64,000 nucleotides of DNA from Marinomonas posidonica IVIA-Po-181 (lineage in GTDB: Bacteria; Pseudomonadota; Gammaproteobacteria; Pseudomonadales; Marinomonadaceae), in contig NC_015559.1 in the NCBI RefSeq assembly GCF_000214215.1, forward strand, positions 2,219,001 to 2,283,000, read 5' to 3'. The notes under the pieces were generated by a model. The model was given only the letters and a program-made list of their open reading frames with translations, was not told where the DNA came from and ran no database searches. The translations under genes and the position numbers were made by a program. Of the stretch, positions 27,019-36,058 are shown piece by piece. Position 1 is the first letter of the stretch, and each line of letters begins with the position of its first letter.

Positions 27019-28878
27019 TTATACGGTCTCATCTGACTCTAACGCCACATCTTCGGCCAAAAAACCACCTGTCTGATGTGCCCAAAGCGCCGCATAAATG
27101 CCTTTTGCATTGACTAGTTCGTCATGACTGCCCTGCTCAATCACATGACCCTTGTCCAATACGATCAATCGATCCATTGCAGCAATGGTCGATAAACGGT
27201 GGGCAATGGCGATGACGGTTTTGCCTTGCATGAGCTTGTACAAACTGTCTTGGATCGCTGCTTCGACTTCAGAATCGAGGGCGGACGTGGCCTCATCTAA
27301 AATCAACAAAGGCGCGTCTTTTAGCAACACCCGAGCGATGGCCACACGCTGGCGCTGACCACCAGATAGCTTAATGCCGCGCTCTCCGACCATGGCGTCG
27401 TAGCCCACATTGCCATATGGGTCGGTTAACGTCTGAATAAACTCATGAGCTTCGGCTTTTTTCGCTGCCGCAATCATCTCTTCTTCTGTCGCATCAGGGC
27501 GACCATATAGCAGGTTCTCACGCACTGTACGATGCAATAATGACGTGTCTTGCGTCACCATGCCAATTTGTGCCCGTAACGATTCCTGAGTCACTTGGCT
27601 GATGTCTTGACCGTCGATGCACACTTGACCTGACTCCACATCATGAAAGCGCATCAGCAAATTAACAATGGTTGATTTACCCGCGCCTGAACGCCCAACC
27701 AAACCCACCTTTTCACCTGGTTTAATCGATAAAACCAAATCCTCAATGACTTTACGGTCTGTCTTGCCGTAATGAAAATTCACCGCTTTGTAATCAATTT
27801 GACCTTGTGTCACTTGTAATGCAGGCGCGTTTGGCTTGTCTTCAATTTCAACCTCACGGGACAGGGTTTTCATGCCATCGTTGACCATACCAATGTTTTC
27901 AAACAAGGCACTGACTTCCCACATAATCCACTGGGACATGCCATTCAATCGAAGCGCTAAGCTCACCGAAATGGCAATGGCACCGACACTAATCACACTG
28001 CCTGACCACAACCAGATAGACAGAGCGGCAATCACGAACGCCAATATATAATTACATGCTTGCACGCCAACATTCAGGAAGGTTACTAGGCGCATTTGCT
28101 TGTACACTGTTTTCAAAAAGCCATCCATACCTTCTTTGGCATAGTCCGCTTCACGATCATGATGCGAAAACAACTTCACTGTCGAAATGTTGCTGTAACT
28201 GTCGACCACACGACCTGTCATAATAGAACGGGCATCCGCTTGCTCCGCCGATATTTTTTTCAACTTAGGCACAAAGTACAGCTGCAGCAACACATAGCAA
28301 ACCAACCAACCCAACATAGGCAGCATGAGACGATAATCCGCCTTAGCAATTAACACCACCATGGAAATAAAGTAGACACCAATGTAAACCAATACATCCA
28401 ATAACTTCATCACTGTTTCACGAACGGCCAATGAGGTTTGCATCACCTTAGTAGAGATCCGCCCAGCAAATTCGTCCTGAAAAAACGACATACTTTGCTT
28501 GAGAATAAATTGATGTGACAACCAACGGATTCGCATTGGGTAATTACCCAACAGTACCTGATGTATGATGGCTGAATGGAAAAAGGTTAACAGCGGCATG
28601 GCCACCAAAATCATCAAGCCCATTAACATCAAATGCGTACCCTCTTCAGCAAAAAAGGTACTTGGATCCTTGTCTATCAACCAATCCACCAACTGCCCCA
28701 AGAAGCTGAATAATGTCACTTCCAAAATCGCAATGAATGCCGTCAAACACGACATCAGTACCAATGGTAGCTCAACGCCTTTCGAGTAATAACGACAAAA
28801 AGCGTAAAGGGTATTTGGCGCTTGCCCAGCATCCTGTTGAGGATAAGCAGCAACCCATTTTTCAAAAAGTCCTAGCAT
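27019..28878 (-). CDS. ABC exporter with fused membrane and ATPase domains
   Basis: I take the ATG at 28878, preceded by AAGGA, not the GTG at 28893; this gives 619 residues. Six membrane helices span about 35-325, and the nucleotide-binding domain carries Walker A at about 395-403 (GRSGAGKST), the signature LSGGQRQR near 504, and Walker B LLILDEATSALD. It is of the MsbA/MdlB half-transporter type and should work as a homodimer, or as a heterodimer with a partner not seen here. The substrate could be a lipid, drug or peptide; nothing in the context decides it. The gene is a single unit. Confidence 0.9.
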   Translation of the reverse strand: MLGLFEKWVAAYPQQDAGQAPNTLYAFCRYYSKGVELPLVLMSCLTAFIAILEVTLFSFLGQLVDWLIDKDPSTFFAEEGTHLMLMGLMILVAMPLLTFFHSAIIHQVLLGNYPMRIRWLSHQFILKQSMSFFQDEFAGRISTKVMQTSLAVRETVMKLLDVLVYIGVYFISMVVLIAKADYRLMLPMLGWLVCYVLLQLYFVPKLKKISAEQADARSIMTGRVVDSYSNISTVKLFSHHDREADYAKEGMDGFLKTVYKQMRLVTFLNVGVQACNYILAFVIAALSIWLWSGSVISVGAIAISVSLALRLNGMSQWIMWEVSALFENIGMVNDGMKTLSREVEIEDKPNAPALQVTQGQIDYKAVNFHYGKTDRKVIEDLVLSIKPGEKVGLVGRSGAGKSTIVNLLMRFHDVESGQVCIDGQDISQVTQESLRAQIGMVTQDTSLLHRTVRENLLYGRPDATEEEMIAAAKKAEAHEFIQTLTDPYGNVGYDAMVGERGIKLSGGQRQRVAIARVLLKDAPLLILDEATSALDSEVEAAIQDSLYKLMQGKTVIAIAHRLSTIAAMDRLIVLDKGHVIEQGSHDELVNAKGIYAALWAHQTGGFLAEDVALESDETV

Positions 28879-29128
28879 AATAGTCCTTGTCACAGCCCAA
28901 TGCAGATCAATTCAAGCATCCACTAAAATAGGGTGAGAAAATAATAAATTGACGAAATTGAAACATGTAAGGCATTTGAAAACCACACAATATGGAGCAT
29001 CAAACGATATCCGACAACGCCTTTACTTAGTGTTTACACAATTAATTCCGCCTAATAGATCTGCAAAAACATTATAATAACGGCTTCTTTTATCCACTAC
29101 CTCAATCGAGAATCCCTCAAGCCATATT

Positions 29129-30307
29129 ATGTCCTTAACCTTACCCATTATTCTCATTCTAGGCTTATTGTCTGGTCTCACGCCTCTCGCCGTGGATGCG
29201 TATTTGCCGAGTATTCCCAGCATCGCCAAAGATCTGAACATTGATATCAGCTTGGTGCAAATGACCTTAAGTTTGTATTTAATGGTGTTTGCTTTTTTGC
29301 AAATCCTATTTGGCCCAATCTCCGATGCCATTGGACGCCGTAAAGTGGTCGTGGGCGGGCTAAGTGTCTTTGCTATTGGTAGTTTTATTTGTGCTTTATC
29401 ACCTAACTATGATGCCCTCATGGTGGGACGTGCGATACAAGCATTAGGCGGTGCGGCCGTGGCCGTATGCATTCCAGCCCTAGTAAAAGACGGCTTATCG
29501 ATTAATGAGTTTGCTAAAGCCATGTCGATGATCATGTTGGTGATGGCGTTAGCCCCTCTCGCCGCACCGATTTTGGGCGGCGCTATTCTCACCTTGTTTA
29601 GCTGGCATTCTATTTTTACCTTTCTAGGGATTTTAGCCTTACTTGCCATTGTGCTCTTTTGGATCAAAATTCCAGAAACACTCGCCAAAGAAAAACGCAC
29701 TCCTTTTTCTTTATGGGGCGCCATCCGCAACTATGGCATTCTCATCAAGAACCCAACTGTGTTAGGTTACATTGCTGCTGGCGCCTTTTTCTTTTCCGGA
29801 ATGATGAGCTTCATCACTGGCTCTTCCTTCGTTTACATTGAGCTTTATCAAGTCGACCCGTCTCATTTCGGATTTCTCGTTGGAGTAAACGTCATTACCA
29901 TGATGATCGCCTCAACCATCAATAGCCGCGTTGTTGATAAACTGGGGACCGAGGTGCTCTGCAAGTACGCCAGTTTTATTCCCTTAGCCGCATCCCTCTT
30001 TATGCTAATACTGTGTTTATTTGACAAGCCACCTTTGCCACTTATCATGCTTGCCAGCATGCTTTTTGTTGGGCCGATGGGGATTTTAAGCAGTGGTTTT
30101 ATGGCTGGCGCCTTGAAAAATGCTGGCAACAATAATGGCAGTGTAACCGCTTTAGCAGGCACCTCACGCTTTGCCTTGGGTGCTTTCAGCGGCGCCATGG
30201 TCAGTCTGTTTCACAATGGTAGCTTTGTGCCCATGCTTGCTACTATGGCGAGCTGCGGATTATTATCCTTTATCATTTTTAAATTGACCGTCAAATACAG
30301 CCAATAA
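29129..30307 (+). CDS. Bcr/CflA-family MFS drug efflux transporter
   Basis: The 392-residue protein has twelve membrane helices and the Bcr/CflA features DAYLPSIPSIAKDLN near the start and GPISDAIGRRKVVVGG, the cytoplasmic loop motif A of MFS pumps. Known members export bicyclomycin, chloramphenicol or sulfonamides by proton antiport. It is on the plus strand, 43 bp upstream of the HopJ-family gene, so the two may share a transcript. Specificity is unknown. Confidence 0.92.
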   Translation: MSLTLPIILILGLLSGLTPLAVDAYLPSIPSIAKDLNIDISLVQMTLSLYLMVFAFLQILFGPISDAIGRRKVVVGGLSVFAIGSFICALSPNYDALMVGRAIQALGGAAVAVCIPALVKDGLSINEFAKAMSMIMLVMALAPLAAPILGGAILTLFSWHSIFTFLGILALLAIVLFWIKIPETLAKEKRTPFSLWGAIRNYGILIKNPTVLGYIAAGAFFFSGMMSFITGSSFVYIELYQVDPSHFGFLVGVNVITMMIASTINSRVVDKLGTEVLCKYASFIPLAASLFMLILCLFDKPPLPLIMLASMLFVGPMGILSSGFMAGALKNAGNNNGSVTALAGTSRFALGAFSGAMVSLFHNGSFVPMLATMASCGLLSFIIFKLTVKYSQ

Positions 30308-30350
30308 AGCGAATGTATTTGAGGTGACCACCAACCTAGCTGGAGTTGTC

Positions 30351-30698
30351 ATGCTAAGCACACAAACCTTAATCGAATTAGTCAAATCATCACCAGAACA
30401 GGTGGCATTTAAAGACGTCATTGCCGTGATTGATCATGAATACGAGTTCACACCCACTGCCTTTACTAATGGCAACCAGAGTAATGCCACTAACGAGAAC
30501 AATGGTTCTTGCAAGATTTTTGCCTTTGCCTCACTAAACCAGTTAAGCGAAGCCGAAACTCTGGCTTTATTTGGTGATTTTTATCGTATTGATGTATTGC
30601 AAAACCCACAAGGCAACGACCACCAAAACATCCGTCAATTTATTCTAAAGGGTTGGAAAGGCATCGTTTTCTCAACGCCAGCATTGGCTCAAAAATAG
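30351..30698 (+). CDS. HopJ-family protein (type III effector HopPmaJ-like domain)
   Basis: The ATG at 30351, five bases after GGAG, is preferable to a GTG at 30324; this gives 115 residues. The sequence matches the HopJ family, with VIAVIDHEYEFTPTAFTNG and a C-terminal IRQFILKGWKGIVF stretch. The family was named after a Pseudomonas effector, but it is widespread in bacteria without type III secretion, and no secretion genes or effector promoter are present. It is more plausibly a cytosolic housekeeping protein of unknown function. Confidence 0.8.
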   Translation: MLSTQTLIELVKSSPEQVAFKDVIAVIDHEYEFTPTAFTNGNQSNATNENNGSCKIFAFASLNQLSEAETLALFGDFYRIDVLQNPQGNDHQNIRQFILKGWKGIVFSTPALAQK

Positions 30699-30706
30699 TT
30701 ATCTAT

Positions 30707-30738
30707 GAGGGCTGTTTTCCTCCATAAAAACGGCCCTC
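30707..30738 (+). terminator. Hairpin after the HopJ gene, likely terminator
   Basis: GAGGGCTGTTTT and AAAACGGCCCTC pair with one G-T wobble around a six-base loop (plus two), directly behind the HopJ stop codon. The following run is pyrimidine-rich rather than pure T, so termination may be partial. Confidence 0.55.
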
Positions 30739-30850
30739 TCTTCTCTTACAGATCCTTTTTTTCTAACCAAAAACAAAAAATCCACCTGGCAAAGGTTGAA
30801 GTCCAAAGTCACAAAGTGCGATAGTGCTCACTCAATGAGACGAGGTGACT

Positions 30851-31672
30851 ATGGAACTAGTAGCATTTGATTTAGACGGTACCCTACTTAATCGACATCA
30901 GCGTTTATCTAATTACACCCTAGAAACACTTGAGAAGCTTAAAGCCGCTGGTGTTTTTTACACCATTGCCACTGGACGAACCCATTTGGCCGCCATGCCT
31001 TGTATTGCTGGTCATGACTTCCCCAATTGGCAAATCTTTAAAAATGGCGTGGAATGGTGGGAACCTCAAGCCAATCAATACCGCCATCGTCATTTGCTAA
31101 ACCATGATCACATTGATGATTTATTACATGCCTTTACCGAACACGGAGTAACCCCTTTTATCTTTTGTTTAGCCGATGACGGCTCTCATCAAGTTTACCA
31201 CGCACCACTTATTGGCCACTTGAGCGATCACATTGCCAATGAACTCGGCAACCATAAAAACATGAGTTTGCATCCTCTAACGGAGCTTTCTAAACATTCT
31301 AAAATCACCAACATCAGCGCATTAGGCCATCCAGATTTTATTGAGAAAATTGTTCAAGAAAGCCACAAGCACCATCATCTCACCGCGTATTCCGGTGGTG
31401 GCATCTATAACCCTGATGCTCATTGGATCGACATTCATCACAGCAATGTCTGTAAAGGCTCAGCTTTAATGGAACTCAAACAAGAATCTGGCGCCGAAAA
31501 GCTCATCGTGTTTGGAGACGGTGACAATGATTTGTCGATGTTTAATCAGGCGGATGAAGCCTTCGCCACAGACAACGCCCATTTGCATATCAAAGAAGCC
31601 GCTACCGAGGTCATTGGCCACCATGATGAAGATGGTGTTGCCCGATATTTACGCGCCAGATACAACCTATAA
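30851..31672 (+). CDS. Cof-type HAD-IIB sugar phosphatase
   Basis: The start at ATG 30851 follows a GAGG site; an in-frame GTG lies six bases upstream. The 273-residue protein has HAD motif I Asp7/Asp9 (AFDLDGTLLN), a C2B cap, and motif IV VFGDGDNDLSMF. Cof-type proteins dephosphorylate sugar phosphates, flavin mononucleotide or pyridoxal phosphate with broad specificity. It is distinct from the other HAD protein at 22938, and its neighbours do not point to a substrate. Confidence 0.9.
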   Translation: MELVAFDLDGTLLNRHQRLSNYTLETLEKLKAAGVFYTIATGRTHLAAMPCIAGHDFPNWQIFKNGVEWWEPQANQYRHRHLLNHDHIDDLLHAFTEHGVTPFIFCLADDGSHQVYHAPLIGHLSDHIANELGNHKNMSLHPLTELSKHSKITNISALGHPDFIEKIVQESHKHHHLTAYSGGGIYNPDAHWIDIHHSNVCKGSALMELKQESGAEKLIVFGDGDNDLSMFNQADEAFATDNAHLHIKEAATEVIGHHDEDGVARYLRARYNL

Positions 31673-31791
31673 AACACAGGACTTGAAACCCCAAAATTTG
31701 ACCCTATTAACGAAAAGACAACATATTTCACTTTACCCTGTGGTCATAATGAACCATATTGTTATAAGAATAATTAGTTTGGAGAAATGCC

Positions 31792-31950
31792 ATGTTTGAA
31801 TTTGTATTGTTCGTAGCTGCTTGTGCGGTTATTGCTTTCTTGGTAGCCAATATCCAGAAATCAGTCTCTCAGCCAAAAACCAAGTTACAGCCGATCAAGA
31901 TTGAACGCGAAGAAAAGCGTCAACCGGTTCGCCGCCAACGTCCTTACTAA
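31792..31950 (+). CDS. Small single-pass membrane protein (52 aa)
   Basis: An ATG at 31792 preceded by GGAG eight bases upstream opens a 52-codon frame. The peptide starts MFEFVLFVAACAVIAFLV, one clear membrane helix (about 4-20), and ends in a strongly basic tail with ERE, EEKR and PVRRQRPY. The frame is closed by TAA and followed by a terminator-like hairpin, which supports a real gene. I do not recognise the family. A cytosolic basic tail could bind RNA, acidic lipid or a partner protein, but that is speculative. Confidence 0.65.
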   Translation: MFEFVLFVAACAVIAFLVANIQKSVSQPKTKLQPIKIEREEKRQPVRRQRPY

Positions 31951-31973
31951 GTTATTTACTTGTCTGTTTTTTG

Positions 31974-32016
31974 AAATCCCGTTCATCTAGTGCCAACACT
32001 GGGTCGGCGGGATTTT
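31974..32016. terminator. Possible bidirectional terminator
   Basis: AAATCCCG (31974-31981) pairs with CGGGATTT (32008-32015), followed by further Ts. The loop is long (26 bases). It lies between the 52-aa gene and the 3' end of the convergent TyrR-like gene. Confidence 0.5.
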
Positions 32017-33509
32017 TATTTGGCTTGAATACCATACTCTTTGAGCTTATTCGCAATTGAGCTGTGACTCATTCCGACGGCTTTCGCTAAGCGTCTGGTA
32101 CTTGGATAATGCGGATACAGCTGCTGCAATAATTTCGACTCCCAAGCCTTCACCGTTTGCTCTAGAGAATCATTTTGCAGTGTCAGGGAGAGATGCTTGT
32201 CTTCCGGAAGCTCAATGTCTTCCGCCTGCCATGTCTTGTTTTTTGCTTGCAACAAAGTCTGTAAACACACATTTTGTAGCTCTGACAGGTTTCCACTCCA
32301 TGAATGCAAACTTAGTTTGGTCAAGGCTTCCTTCGAAAGGGTTGGCATTGGCTTACGATAGCGCTCTGTTAAATTCCGCAACAAATGCATCACCAGTCCC
32401 TCGAGGTCTTCTCGTCGCTCCCTGAGCGTAGGCATGGTTAAACTGACCTTGGCTAAAGAGAAATACAAAGATGCCTCCAAGCCCGAAGCCAACAAGCTCG
32501 CTTGCGTCAAACTCGACAAGGTCACCAAGCGCATTTGACGGTCAAAACTGGTCACCGTATCCGTTTGCTGATGCAACCAACTTGATAGGTTTAACTGTTG
32601 TTCAGGAAGCAAATATTCAATCTGATCGATTACGAACCAACCGGAATGTTTGTCCAAACCTCTAATATCGTCCAATTGAATGTCTTTCGCATGACGTACC
32701 ACCAGCTCTGCATCCTGATCAGATTGACGCTTCTGCCAGTATTGAAATAAGGCCTCGATTAAATGACGCTTTCCCGTTCCAACCTCCCCTTGTACAAATA
32801 GTGGTACATTCACCTCTGCAAAGGCTTTCGCTTGTTTTAAGGTATGAGCCATCGCTGCGCTCTTTATCACTTCCGGCTGAAAAAAAGTTTCGAGATGGTT
32901 TTCCGCTTCCGGTACTAATTTAAGGTTGGCTGCTTGTCGATCCAAACGTTGCTCGGATTTTAAATAAATCACCGTACCAGCCGGAATGTCGCCCCCTTCA
33001 TCGTCTACGACAAAAAAAGGCCGCATCTCTAATAACAAGGTCTTATTGCGAATACGAATTCGTTTGCTCATCCCTGCTTTGGGATTGGCCCAAGCACTTT
33101 TTGAAAAGTGAATGCCTTTAATAAACTGCTGCAATGGCTGATGCATCAAGTCAGTTACCGATGCCCCTAAATCATCCGCCGCCAATTCAGTCAGCATGGT
33201 AATGCGACCAGTAAGATCAACCGCAATCACCCCATCGGGTAGACTTTCCAATAAGGTATAAAGGGCATTATGTTCCCGCTCAAAGGGTGTAAAACGAATG
33301 GTTTTAACATCTTCAACACTGTCTAACTTTCGAATTTCAGCCAACAGACTCTGCAATTGCGCAAAAGGAATATCAGAGAAACCACAATAAATACAACGCT
33401 GTTTAGAGTCTGCTTCCACTAAGCGCATGTCGATTTGATGAGGGATAAAAATGTCCAGGATTTCCCGTATCATCCCCACTCTATCTTCGCATTGAATTTC
33501 TAGCCTCAT
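32016..33509 (-). CDS. TyrR-like regulator with ACT, PAS, degenerate sigma-54-type AAA and HTH domains
   Basis: The start at ATG 33509 (497 residues) lies seven bases after the ROK gene stop; longer versions would overlap that gene. Domains in order are ACT (1-75, RLEIQCEDRVGMIREILD), PAS (about 80-190), an AAA+ module (about 205-420) and a C-terminal TyrR-type helix-turn-helix (YPSTRRLAKAVGMSHSSIANKL). Walker A is altered (GEVGTGKRH) and I see no GAFTGA sigma-54 contact loop, as in TyrR, which acts through sigma-70. TyrR proteins respond to aromatic amino acids, but genes of that pathway are absent here. It is co-transcribed with the ROK regulator, so its effector may differ. Confidence 0.85.
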   Translation of the reverse strand: MRLEIQCEDRVGMIREILDIFIPHQIDMRLVEADSKQRCIYCGFSDIPFAQLQSLLAEIRKLDSVEDVKTIRFTPFEREHNALYTLLESLPDGVIAVDLTGRITMLTELAADDLGASVTDLMHQPLQQFIKGIHFSKSAWANPKAGMSKRIRIRNKTLLLEMRPFFVVDDEGGDIPAGTVIYLKSEQRLDRQAANLKLVPEAENHLETFFQPEVIKSAAMAHTLKQAKAFAEVNVPLFVQGEVGTGKRHLIEALFQYWQKRQSDQDAELVVRHAKDIQLDDIRGLDKHSGWFVIDQIEYLLPEQQLNLSSWLHQQTDTVTSFDRQMRLVTLSSLTQASLLASGLEASLYFSLAKVSLTMPTLRERREDLEGLVMHLLRNLTERYRKPMPTLSKEALTKLSLHSWSGNLSELQNVCLQTLLQAKNKTWQAEDIELPEDKHLSLTLQNDSLEQTVKAWESKLLQQLYPHYPSTRRLAKAVGMSHSSIANKLKEYGIQAK

Positions 33510-33516
33510 GCTGTCG

Positions 33517-34716
33517 CTACCCTTTTGAGCTGAGCAATAATACGTTTTGCTGCGGTGCAAACGTTTCATATAACGGCAATACCGCAGCACCTAACACGCC
33601 AGCAGTATAACCAGTTTGTGCGATTTGTATGTCTGGCAGAGGCAAGACAATATTCGCCGATGCCACCTGACGTAACGCCATGATCAGCTGCGTTAAGACC
33701 ACTTCAGGCAAGCGTCCACCAATTAATATAACCTGAGGATCATACAGAGCAATGACAGACACTAAGGCTGTTTTCACTTCCTCTGCCACCTCCCTAGCCC
33801 AGCGCTCAATCTCAATGCGATAAGAAGACGACAACCAGTCGTGATCTTGTTTAGGCCAAGCAAGGCCTTTCGACATAAAATAACGATGTAAGGAGGACAA
33901 TGACAAAGCCTCTAACACCCATTGGCCATGCTTCCCCGTCGCCGTTGGAATCAGACCAAAGCTACCTGCTTTGCCATTTGCACCAAAGTAGCATTCACCA
34001 TTTGCTACTAAGCTGCCACCACAAGCCGTACTAACAAACAAATAGAAGAAATCTTTTGAGGGTGGTTTTGGTGCCAATAATAATTCACTGGTTGCCGCCG
34101 CTGCGGCATCATTCTGGCAAAAACAGGGCAACCCTGTAACGTCAGCCAACCAATCTTCAAACGCATCGGATTGCCAATAAGCTAATGCACTTTTCAAGGC
34201 TTCTAGATCACCACGCTGGTCTGAATTAGTCACCAAACTGTCCAGCCAAGAGTCCATATAATCCGGTTTGGCCAAGCCTATCCCTTTGACTTTTAACCAA
34301 TCATGGCCAAGCTTTTGTTTCACTTCTTCAATAACATCTTGGGCAATGCTTTTCGCCGAGGATTCAGTTGGAAATGATACGGCTCGCTCCAACAGTAAAA
34401 CTTGCGCGCCACTAAAATCTAATAAGGCAGCACTAATATGGTTACGGTCCACATTAATCCCTAAACCATAAGCGCCTTGCTGATTAATGCTTAATTTAAT
34501 AGAAGGTTGCCCGCGACGCCCAGTAACCTTTCCCAGCACACACAGCAACTCTCTCTCCAACAAAGAAGAGGTAATCACAGAAATAGTTTGGGCACTTAAT
34601 CCAGTCCGTTTCGCAATTTCCACTCTGGAAATCTCGGGGTACTGTCGAACCAATTGTAAAATGATTCTTTCGTTGTATATGCGACTTTGCTCAGAAGTAC
34701 TGCCTGACGACTTCAT
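33517..34716 (-). CDS. ROK-family transcriptional repressor (NagC/XylR/Mlc type)
   Basis: I choose ATG 34716, five bases after AAGG, over GTG 34755; this gives 399 residues. A winged helix-turn-helix (about 15-70, SRVEIAKRTGLSAQTISVIT) precedes a ROK sugar-kinase-like domain (GLGINVDRNHISAALLDFSG, then VSTACGGSLVANGECYFG). The Cys-rich zinc motif (CxCGxxGC) of most ROK proteins is absent: the matching place reads GKAGSFGLIPTATGKHGQW. This suggests a sensor without kinase activity. The gene is divergent from the D-mannose isomerase, with a perfect inverted repeat between them, and it precedes the TyrR-like gene by seven bases. Confidence 0.9.
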   Translation of the reverse strand: MKSSGSTSEQSRIYNERIILQLVRQYPEISRVEIAKRTGLSAQTISVITSSLLERELLCVLGKVTGRRGQPSIKLSINQQGAYGLGINVDRNHISAALLDFSGAQVLLLERAVSFPTESSAKSIAQDVIEEVKQKLGHDWLKVKGIGLAKPDYMDSWLDSLVTNSDQRGDLEALKSALAYWQSDAFEDWLADVTGLPCFCQNDAAAAATSELLLAPKPPSKDFFYLFVSTACGGSLVANGECYFGANGKAGSFGLIPTATGKHGQWVLEALSLSSLHRYFMSKGLAWPKQDHDWLSSSYRIEIERWAREVAEEVKTALVSVIALYDPQVILIGGRLPEVVLTQLIMALRQVASANIVLPLPDIQIAQTGYTAGVLGAAVLPLYETFAPQQNVLLLSSKG

Positions 34717-34761
34717 TTCAACCTTACCTTTTTTAGAGGCCTGTAAACTAACCACTTCTAT

Positions 34762-34786
34762 TTATTAAATCTAGTTGATTTAATAA
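34762..34786. promoter_or_regulatory. Candidate ROK repressor operator (10-5-10 inverted repeat)
   Basis: TTATTAAATC, a five-base spacer and GATTTAATAA form a perfect dyad. It is AT-rich with the TTATT...AATAA ends seen in NagC/Mlc/XylR operators. It lies 46 bp upstream of the ROK start and 82 bp upstream of the mannose isomerase start. Control of both genes by the ROK protein is inferred. Confidence 0.65.
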
Positions 34787-34806
34787 CCTAACCTATTAAC
34801 ATAGAC

Positions 34807-34835
34807 TTGACACCTAATTACGTAACAAAAATAAC
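34807..34835 (+). promoter_or_regulatory. Candidate sigma-70 promoter of the mannose isomerase gene
   Basis: A perfect TTGACA (34807-34812) is followed after 17 bp by AATAAC, four of six matches to the -10 consensus. It lies 33 bp before the ATG and 20 bp downstream of the ROK-type operator. Confidence 0.5.
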
Positions 34836-34867
34836 AAGGTCATCTCGACCACATTAAGGATAATACC

Positions 34868-36058
34868 ATGCCAGCACTTGCGAACTTTCAATCTATCGAC
34901 TTTCTCAAGTCTCATATCCAATCTACCTTAGCGTTTTATCACCCTCGTTGTATCGACCCTAATGGCGGCTTCTATCATTTCTATAAAGACAATGGCGACA
35001 TTTATGACGTCGACACCCGCCACTTAGTTAGCAGCACTCGCTTTGTCTTTAACTATGCAAAAGCCTATCTTGCCGATCCACAACAAGCTTATCTTGACGC
35101 CACCAGACACGGTGTTCACTACTTGCGCCAGCGCCATTTACGAGAAAATGGCGGTTATGTCTGGCTGCTCAATGGTGAGGATAACCTAGACGAGACCAAT
35201 CATTGTTATGGTTTTGCCTTTGTCATGTTGGCGTATTCAATGGCTTACAAAGCTGGCATCCGGGAAGCAAAAGCTTGGTTAGAAGAGACCTTTGCGACAA
35301 TGGAAGAACATTTCTGGGATGATAATCACGAGCTTTATAAAGACGAAATCTCAGCGAATTGGCAAACTGTGTCACCGTATCGAGGGCAAAATGCCAACAT
35401 GCATTCATGTGAAGCCTTGCTTGCCGCTTATGACGCTACTCAAGAGATTCATTACCTAGATCGTGCGGAAACCTTAGCCCATAACATTTGCGTGCGCCAA
35501 GCTGGACTTGCAAAGGGAGAAATCTGGGAGCATTACCAGCAAGACTGGCAAGTCGATTGGCAATACAACCAAGATGACCCGAAGCATTTATTCCGCCCGT
35601 GGGGATTTCAGCCAGGTCATCAGACAGAATGGGCTAAGCTGTTACTATTGATTCATCAGCGTCGCCCACAAGACTGGCTTATCCCAACCGCTGAACGCCT
35701 GTTCAATCAAGCCTGGAACAAGGCTTGGGACCAACAACACGGCGGTCTTTGCTATGGTTATGACCCACAAGGAAAGGTGTGTGATGGCGATAAATACTTC
35801 TGGGTACAAGCTGAATCCTTTGCCGCCGCCGCGATGCTCGCCATTATGACGCAACAAACTCACTATTGGGACAAGTATCAGCAGCTTTGGCAATACAGCT
35901 GGGAGCATATGATTGATCATCAATATGGCGCATGGTTCCGTATTCTGACACAAGACAACCAAGCCATTGATGATTGTAAAAGCCCTGCCGGAAAAACCGA
36001 TTACCATACCATGGGCGCTTGTTACGAAGTCATTGAACAACTAAGCCAAGAAGCCTAA
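34868..36058 (+). CDS. AGE-family sugar isomerase, probably D-mannose isomerase
   Basis: The 396-residue protein has the (alpha/alpha)6 barrel pattern of the N-acylglucosamine 2-epimerase superfamily, with DVDTRHLVSSTRFVFNYAKAY, the NANMHSCEALLAAYDAT segment and PWGFQPGHQTEWAKLL, which hold conserved Arg, His and Glu residues. It resembles D-mannose isomerases such as the characterised Marinomonas mediterranea enzyme; the YihS-type aldose-ketose isomerases are the alternative. It would turn mannose into fructose in the cytosol. AAGGA precedes the ATG. A divergent ROK repressor suggests sugar-inducible expression. No kinase or transporter for the sugar is adjacent. Confidence 0.85.
   Translation: MPALANFQSIDFLKSHIQSTLAFYHPRCIDPNGGFYHFYKDNGDIYDVDTRHLVSSTRFVFNYAKAYLADPQQAYLDATRHGVHYLRQRHLRENGGYVWLLNGEDNLDETNHCYGFAFVMLAYSMAYKAGIREAKAWLEETFATMEEHFWDDNHELYKDEISANWQTVSPYRGQNANMHSCEALLAAYDATQEIHYLDRAETLAHNICVRQAGLAKGEIWEHYQQDWQVDWQYNQDDPKHLFRPWGFQPGHQTEWAKLLLLIHQRRPQDWLIPTAERLFNQAWNKAWDQQHGGLCYGYDPQGKVCDGDKYFWVQAESFAAAAMLAIMTQQTHYWDKYQQLWQYSWEHMIDHQYGAWFRILTQDNQAIDDCKSPAGKTDYHTMGACYEVIEQLSQEA

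Noticed and set aside
30351..30698. HopJ gene as a type III effector
   Set aside because: No secretion apparatus, chaperone or effector promoter is visible, and the family occurs widely in free-living bacteria.
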